DNA from: Mesostigma viride
Taxonomy: Eukaryota; Streptophyta; Mesostigmatophyceae; Mesostigmatales; Mesostigmataceae
Reading direction: 5' to 3'
DNA: 62,500 nt
Assembly: GCA_009746045.1 (NCBI GenBank)
Contig: RPFO01000645.1
Location: 1 to 62,500, forward strand
In this document: piece by piece, positions 57,301 through 62,500 of the stretch
Layout: the number at the start of each line of letters is the position of its first letter
Numbering within the stretch: the stretch's first letter is position 1
The notes under the pieces: generated by a model
Database searches by the model: none
Seen by the model: the letters and a program-made list of their open reading frames with translations, nothing else
Told to the model about the DNA's origin: nothing
Program-made: the position numbers and the translations under genes

Positions 57301-60300
57301 CATGAGTAGTTATCCATTCTCTCACATGATGCCAAACCATATTCAGATCCTAGCCATACGGCGTACTGAGTTATAAACACAACATGAGTAGTTACCCATT
57401 CTCTCACATGATGCCAAACCATATTCAGATCCTAGCCATACGGCGTACTGAGTTATAAACACAACATGAGTAGTTACCCATTCTCTCACATGATGCCAAA
57501 CCATATTCAGATCCTAGCCATACGGCGTACTGAGTTATAAACACAACATGAGTAGTTATCCATTCTCTCACATGATGCCAAACCATATTCAGATCCTAGC
57601 CATACGGCGTACTGAGTTATAAACACAACATGAGCAGTTATCCATTCTCTCACATGATGCCAAACCATATTCAGATCCTAGCCATACGGCGTACTGAGTT
57701 ATAAACACAACATGAGCAGTTATCCATTCTCTCACATGATGCCAAACCATATTCAGATCCTAGCCATACGGCGTACTGAGTTATAAACACAACATGAGTA
57801 GTTATCCATTCTCTCACATGATGCCAAACCATATTCAGATCCTAGCCATACGGCGTACTGAGTTATAAACACAACATGAGTAGCTATCCATTCTCTCACA
57901 TGATGCCAAACCATATTCAGATCCTAGCCATACGGCGTACTGAGTTATAAACACAACATGAGTAGTTATCCATTCTCTCACATGATGCCAAACCATATTC
58001 AGATCCTAGCCATACGGCGTACTGAGTTATAAACACAACATGAGTAGTTATCCATTCTCTCACATGATGCCAAACCATATTCAGATCCTAGCCATAACGC
58101 GTACTGAGTTATAAACACAACATGAGTAGTTATCCATTCTCTCACATGATGCCAAACCATATTCAGATCCTAGCCATACGGCGTACTGAGTTATAAACAC
58201 AACATGAGCAGTTATCCTTTCTCTCACATGATGCCAAACCATATTCAGATCCTAGCCATACGGCGTACTGAGTTATAAACACAACATGAGTAGTTATCCA
58301 TTCTCTCACATGATGCCAAACCATATTCAGATCCTAGCCATACGGCGTACTGAGTTATAAACACAACATGAGTAGCTATCCATTCTCTCACATGATGCCA
58401 AACCATATTCAGATCCTAGCCATACGGCGTACTGAGTTATAAACACAACATGAGTAGTTATGCATTCTCTCACATGATGCCAAACCATATTCAGATCCTA
58501 GCCATAACGCGTACTGAGTTATAAACACAACATGAGTAGTTATCCATTCTCTCACATGATGCCAAACCATATTCAGATCCTAGCCATACGGCGTACTGAG
58601 TTATAAACACAACATGAGCAGTTATCCATTCTCTCACATGATGCCAAACCATATTCAGATCCTAGCCATACGGCGTACTGAGTTATAAACACAACATGAG
58701 CAGTTATCCATTCTCTCACATGATGCCAAACCATATTCAGATCCTAGCCATACGGCGTACTGAGTTATAAACACAACATGAGTAGCTATCCATTCTCTCA
58801 CATGATGCCAAACCATATTCAGATCCTAGCCATAACGCGTACTGAGTTATAAACACAACATGAGTAGTTATCCATTCTCTCACATGATGCCAAACCATAT
58901 TCAGATCCTAGCCATACGGCGTACTGAGTTATAAACACAACATGAGCAGTTATCCTTTCTCTCACATGATGCCAAACCATATTCAGATCCTAGCCATACG
59001 GCGTACTGAGTTATAAACACAACATGAGTAGTTATCCATTCTCTCACATGATGCCAAACCATATTCAGATCCTAGCCATACGGCGTACTGAGTTATAAAC
59101 ACAACATGAGTAGTTATCCATTCTCTCACATGATGCCAAACCATATTCAGATCCTAGCCATACGGCGTACTGAGTTATAAACACAACATGAGTAGTTATC
59201 CATTCTCTCACATGATGCCAAACCATATTCAGATCCTAGCCATACGGCGTACTGAGTTATAAACACAACATGAGTAGCTATCCATTCTCTCACATGATGC
59301 CAAACCATATTCAGATCCTAGCCATACGGCGTACTGAGTTATAAACACAACATGAGCAGTTATCCATTCTCTCACATGATGCCAAACCATATTCAGATCC
59401 TAGCCATACGGCGTACTGAGTTATAAACACAACATGAGCAGTTATCCATTCTCTCACATGATGCCAAACCATATTCAGATCCTAGCCATACGGCGTACTG
59501 AGTTATAAACACAACATGAGTAGTTATCCATTCTCTCACATGATGCCAAACCATATTCAGATCCTAGCCATACGGCGTACTGAGTTATAAACACAACATG
59601 AGTAGCTATCCATTCTCTCACATGATGCCAAACCATATTCAGATCCTAGCCATACGGCGTACTGAGTTATAAACACAACATGAGTAGTTATCCATTCTCT
59701 CACATGATGCCAAACCATATTCAGATCCTAGCCATACGGCGTACTGAGTTATAAACACAACATGAGTAGTTATCCATTCTCTCACATGATGCCAAACCAT
59801 ATTCAGATCCTAGCCATACGGCGTACTGAGTTATAAACACAACATGAGTAGCTATCCATTCTCTCACATGATGCCAAACCATATTCAGATCCTAGCCATA
59901 CGGCGTACTGAGTTATAAACACAACATGAGTAGTTATCCATTCTCTCACATGATGCCAAACCATATTCAGATCCTAGCCATACGGCGTACTGAGTTATAA
60001 ACACAACATGAGTAGCTATCCATTCTCTCACATGATGCCAAACCATATTCAGATCCTAGCCATAACGCGTACTGAGTTATAAACACAACATGAGTAGCTA
60101 TCCATTCTCTCACATGATGCCAAACCATATTCAGATCCTAGCCATACGGCGTACTGAGTTATAAACACAACATGAGCAGTTATCCATTCTCTCACATGAT
60201 GCCAAACCATATTCAGATCCTAGCCATACGGCGTACTGAGTTATAAACACAACATGAGTAGTTATCCATTCTCTCACATGATGCCAAACCATATTCAGAT

Positions 60301-62500
60301 CCTAGCCATACGGCGTACTGAGTTATAAACACAACATGAGAAGCTATCCATTCTCTCACATGATGCCAAACCATATTCAGATCCTAGCCATACGGCGTAC
60401 TGAGTTATAAACACAACATGAGTAGTTATCCATTCTCTCACATGATGCCAAACCATATTCAGATCCTAGCCATACGGCGTACTGAGTTATAAAAACAACA
60501 TGAGCAGCTATCCATTCTCTCACATGATGCCAAACCATATTCAGATCCTAGCCATACGGCGTACTGAGTTATAAACACAACATGAGCAGTTATCCATTCT
60601 CTCACATGATGCCAAACCATATTCAGATCCTAGCCATACGGCGTACTGAGTTATAAACACAACATGAGTAGCTATCCATTCTCTCACATGATGCCAAACC
60701 ATATTCAGATCCTAGCCATACGGCGTACTGACTTATAAACACAACATGAGTAGCTATCCATTCTCTCACATGATGCCAAACCATATTCAGATCCTAGCCA
60801 TACGGCGTACTGAGTTATAAACACAAAATGAGCAGTTATCCATTCTCTCACATGATTTACTGTCGCGCCTGTGGCAACAGCCGATGCCCCCCCAGGGCAA
60901 CATGCACCATGGTCCCCACACCCACCTCCATCACCAGCTTGGGGAATATGTCCACGTTGGAGCCCAGCAACGCTAGCACCTGCAGCGCCTCGTCCTGCTC
61001 CCCTGCCGTTGGTGGCAGCGGGTGCGCATGATCCTTGGCCTGCGCGCCGTCACCGGCCCCAGTAGCATCGCCATCCCCACCCCCTGTGCTAGCATCCACA
61101 TGCCCGTTGCTCTCCCCATTACTGACACCCGCACTGATGGCTCGGCCGCTGCCAGCTGAGTGGTGATGGCTCACGCTGGCATCCCACGCGACCACGTCAG
61201 CAGCCGTTCGAGACACCGCCAGCAGCGCCTGCAACGCCTCGTCGGCAAACACGCTGCACATGACGGCGCCACATGGCGCAAATGCGGCGCTCATGCTCGC
61301 GCTGGCCCCCGCGCTCACGCTGGCACTGGGCGCCCCATTGCCCCCCAGCAAGTCCACCAACAGCTCCACGAGCAGCGCGTCGCGCAGTAGCAGCCGTGCG
61401 GCCCCCGCCGTCGCCAGCAGGTGGCGGATGGTCCGCACCGCGTTGGCACGGGCCGCCGTGGAGCTGCTGATGCCTGCCAGCGTGGTGCTGCACTGGGACA
61501 GCGACGCGAGGATGAGGTCGTCCACCTGGCGGCAGCGGAGTGGCCAGTCGTACAGAGGGCATGTGGTGGGCACCATGGCGCGAGCGAAGCAGGGTTGTAT
61601 AGGACGATGCCGTGGGCGGTGTGTATGAGGGCATGGGGTGGGAGTGGTGACACTCACACACGGTATTCCAGCATTCTTCCCGGAGCAGACGAGGGGAAGA
61701 CCCCAATGCCCTCATTCAAAAGACACTACCATGTCCTTGGAAGACCCCAATCCCCTTATTCAAAAGACACCAACATGTCCTCGGAAGACCCCAAGCCCCT
61801 TATTCAAAAGACACCAACATGTCCTGGTAGCAGTGATGAGCACACCAGGCAGGGGTCGATTTCCATCAGTCGGGGTGTTGTTGGTTCTAGCATGTGTACG
61901 CAGGTGAAGCTGCACTGGGTGCCTCCATGCGCGGGTGGGTTGATGCATGCATGTGTGTTTGTGGCGGTGGGGGGGGGGGAAATGTTGTGTGTGGGTTTTG
62001 AGTGGTTGGAGTGTTGAACCAAGATCAGCGACCATGATGAGGATAGTTGAATGAGCACAGTCGCAGGCAATAGAGATGCCATGGGCACGAAGAGCTCCTG
62101 AGAAAGGCAGAAAGCGAGGGCCTCAAACAACGCTTTCATGGGGTCAAAAACAGCCAGGCCTTTATTTTAATCAAGTTGACCGCGGACGGGCCGAGCGCCT
62201 TGTAGGCAGGCGCGGAAGAGCCGAGGGCACACAAGCGGAGCGTACCAGTGCCAAGTACAAAAGGGGCAAGCGTACCGCTGGCAGCCGTGCCGCTTGCGCC
62301 AGCAGCGCCCCTGCGCGCTGCTTGCCCTTGTCCGTGACCGTGTTGTGCAGGTACCGCAGCAGCGAGCTGACCGCGTGGGGCAGCGACAGGATGGTGCGGC
62401 ACGGCAGCGGGCCAGCCTCACCCAGGGATGCCAGAAGTTCCACCGCCAGGTCCGCCAGCTGCGGGTCGACCGGCGCGGAGGGGGAGGCGGGCGTCCCCGC
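48301..62500 (-). CDS. Armadillo-like helical protein with C-terminal zinc ribbon and CaaX box (5' partial, at least ten exons)
   Basis: Exons, 5' to 3' on the minus strand: 62500-62276, 61525-60861, 56797-56750, 55589-55493, 54495-54050, 53324-53189, 52658-51777, 51181-51036, 49664-48951, 48660-48301. Splice sites are GT-AG and phases match at nearly every join; an extra exon is probably missed between 60861 and 56797 and perhaps near 53600. Leu/Ala-rich paired helices dominate (VELLVDLLGG, RTAIRVGAVEALHALM, LLDLFVGLLKDGRRH, MQLRKIIVPALV), suggesting an ARM/HEAT-type scaffold. The penultimate exon ends GVCSNCQQRCLRE and the last begins AFCGQCGAKLE, together forming a CxxC...CxxC zinc ribbon across the splice. 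A short coiled coil (LKEAIKQLQDQMAALREGQD) precedes the C-terminus SCCVIC, a prenylation-type CaaX box. It is likely membrane-tethered. I do not recognise the family. Confidence 0.7.
49665..51035 (-). other. Intron of the ARM-like gene containing the telomere-like array
   Basis: The intron is bounded by donor GTACGT (51035) and acceptor GGCAG (49665). Apart from the 56-bp array it shows no gene. 50620-51030 is unremarkable. Confidence 0.6.
49917..50619. repeat. 56-bp tandem repeat with telomere-like hairpin in each unit, ~12.5 copies
   Basis: Unit: CCCTAACCGCATCCCGGCCC, then GT(CA/TC)TTAGACTG, then TTTAGGGTTTACCTTGACCC, then TAAA. TTAGGGTTTA and TAAACCCTAA are exact inverted repeats of 10 bp separated by 9 bases, so each unit can fold into a hairpin made of plant-type telomere words. 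Variants: CCTTAACCC or CCTTGACCC, TTTCGGG once. Confidence 0.93.
54558..54637. repeat. 8-bp tandem repeat (AGCCCCCC)n in an ARM-gene intron, G-rich on the transcribed-sense strand
   Basis: About ten copies of CCCCCCAG occur on the plus strand. The gene is on the minus strand, so the pre-mRNA contains (GGGGGGCU)n, a strong G-quadruplex-forming pattern. It lies about 60 bp upstream of the acceptor at 54496. Confidence 0.9.
55619..55855. repeat. 12-bp tandem repeat (GGGGCAGCAAAA)n, ~19 copies, just upstream of an exon acceptor
   Basis: Copies vary between GGGGCAGCAAAA, GGGGCAGCGAAA and GGGGCAGCACAA. On the gene's (minus) strand this is C/T-rich (GCTGCCCCTTTT), about 30 bp ahead of the acceptor at 55590, so it may serve as the polypyrimidine tract. 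The KGQQ/CCPF open frames are repeat artefacts. Confidence 0.9.
56051..56749 (-). other. Intron sequence of the ARM-like gene, no feature
   Basis: Upstream part of the intron between exons 56797-56750 and 55589-55493. No repeat or gene identified. Confidence 0.4.
57164..60855. repeat. 82-bp tandem array, ~45 copies, in the ARM-like gene
   Basis: Unit: GATGCCAAACCATATTCAGA, TCCTAGCCATACGGCGTACT, GAGTTATAAACACAACATGA, G(T/C)AG(T/C)TATCCATTCTCTC, ACAT. Variants are mainly AGTAGTTAT, AGCAGTTAT, AGTAGCTAT and CATACGGCGT or CATAACGCGT; otherwise copies are nearly identical. The array stops five bases from a predicted splice donor (GTAAAT at 60860) of the exon 61525-60861. Confidence 0.97.
61526..62275 (-). 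other. Intron of the ARM-like gene with a 44-bp triplicate
   Basis: 61695-61826 holds three copies of a 44-bp unit (GAAGACCCCAATCCCCTTAT, TCAAAAGACACCAACATGTC, CT(C/G)G). A G10-11 run lies near 61970. No other feature seen. Confidence 0.75.

Overview
The window looks like nuclear DNA of a green alga (Chlorophyta), not a prokaryote or virus. Coding exons are GC-rich and separated by GT-AG introns. TGTAA, the usual green-algal poly(A) signal, lies shortly after three stop codons. One intron carries plant-type TTTAGGG telomere-like words, and two eukaryotic housekeeping genes are recognisable. The species cannot be named from the sequence.

Layout. (1) 1-16.4 kb is a composite unit with two divergent genes. 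On the minus strand is a long multi-exon gene for an SR/P-rich, coiled-coil, acidic protein, with many single-base frameshifts. On the plus strand is a three-exon gene for a DDE-type transposase-like protein. About 25 copies of a 22-bp palindrome sit in their introns and upstream regions, and none was found elsewhere in the window. Between the genes lie two G/C-run satellite arrays in opposite orientation (8.1-11.2 kb). I read this as a large, undescribed DNA transposon cut by the left edge. (2) 16.9-24.1 kb is a nest of retroelements that encode only an L1-type ORF1 protein, plus a 1.74-kb non-autonomous DNA transposon flanked by TTAA. (3) 24.5-27.5 kb (minus) is UFL1, the UFM1 E3 ligase. 28.5-35.8 kb (plus) is a seven-exon R3H-like/G-patch protein of the SQS1 type. 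The two share a 977-bp divergent promoter region. (4) 36.2-48.1 kb is mostly retroelement wreckage: two reverse-transcriptase remnants, one split by a fresh ORF1-only insertion, and many tiny 3'-end fragments. It surrounds a small two-exon gene for a predicted secreted 88-residue protein (43.4-44.2 kb). (5) 48.3-62.5 kb (minus, 5' end outside the window) is a gene of at least ten exons for an armadillo-like helical protein ending in a zinc ribbon and a CVIC prenylation box.

Recurring themes. Large introns of the two host genes hold mutually unrelated tandem repeats: 44-bp, 82-bp, telomere-like 56-bp, 12-bp, 8-bp G-rich, 26-bp and 29-bp. The retroelements share a short 3'-terminal hairpin built on CTCCCAACGG(G)AG followed by an AT-rich repeat tail. 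This suggests that ORF1-only elements are mobilised in trans by a reverse-transcriptase-bearing LINE. Several genes are broken only by single-base indels, often in G/C runs, so assembly error must be excluded before any gene is called a pseudogene.
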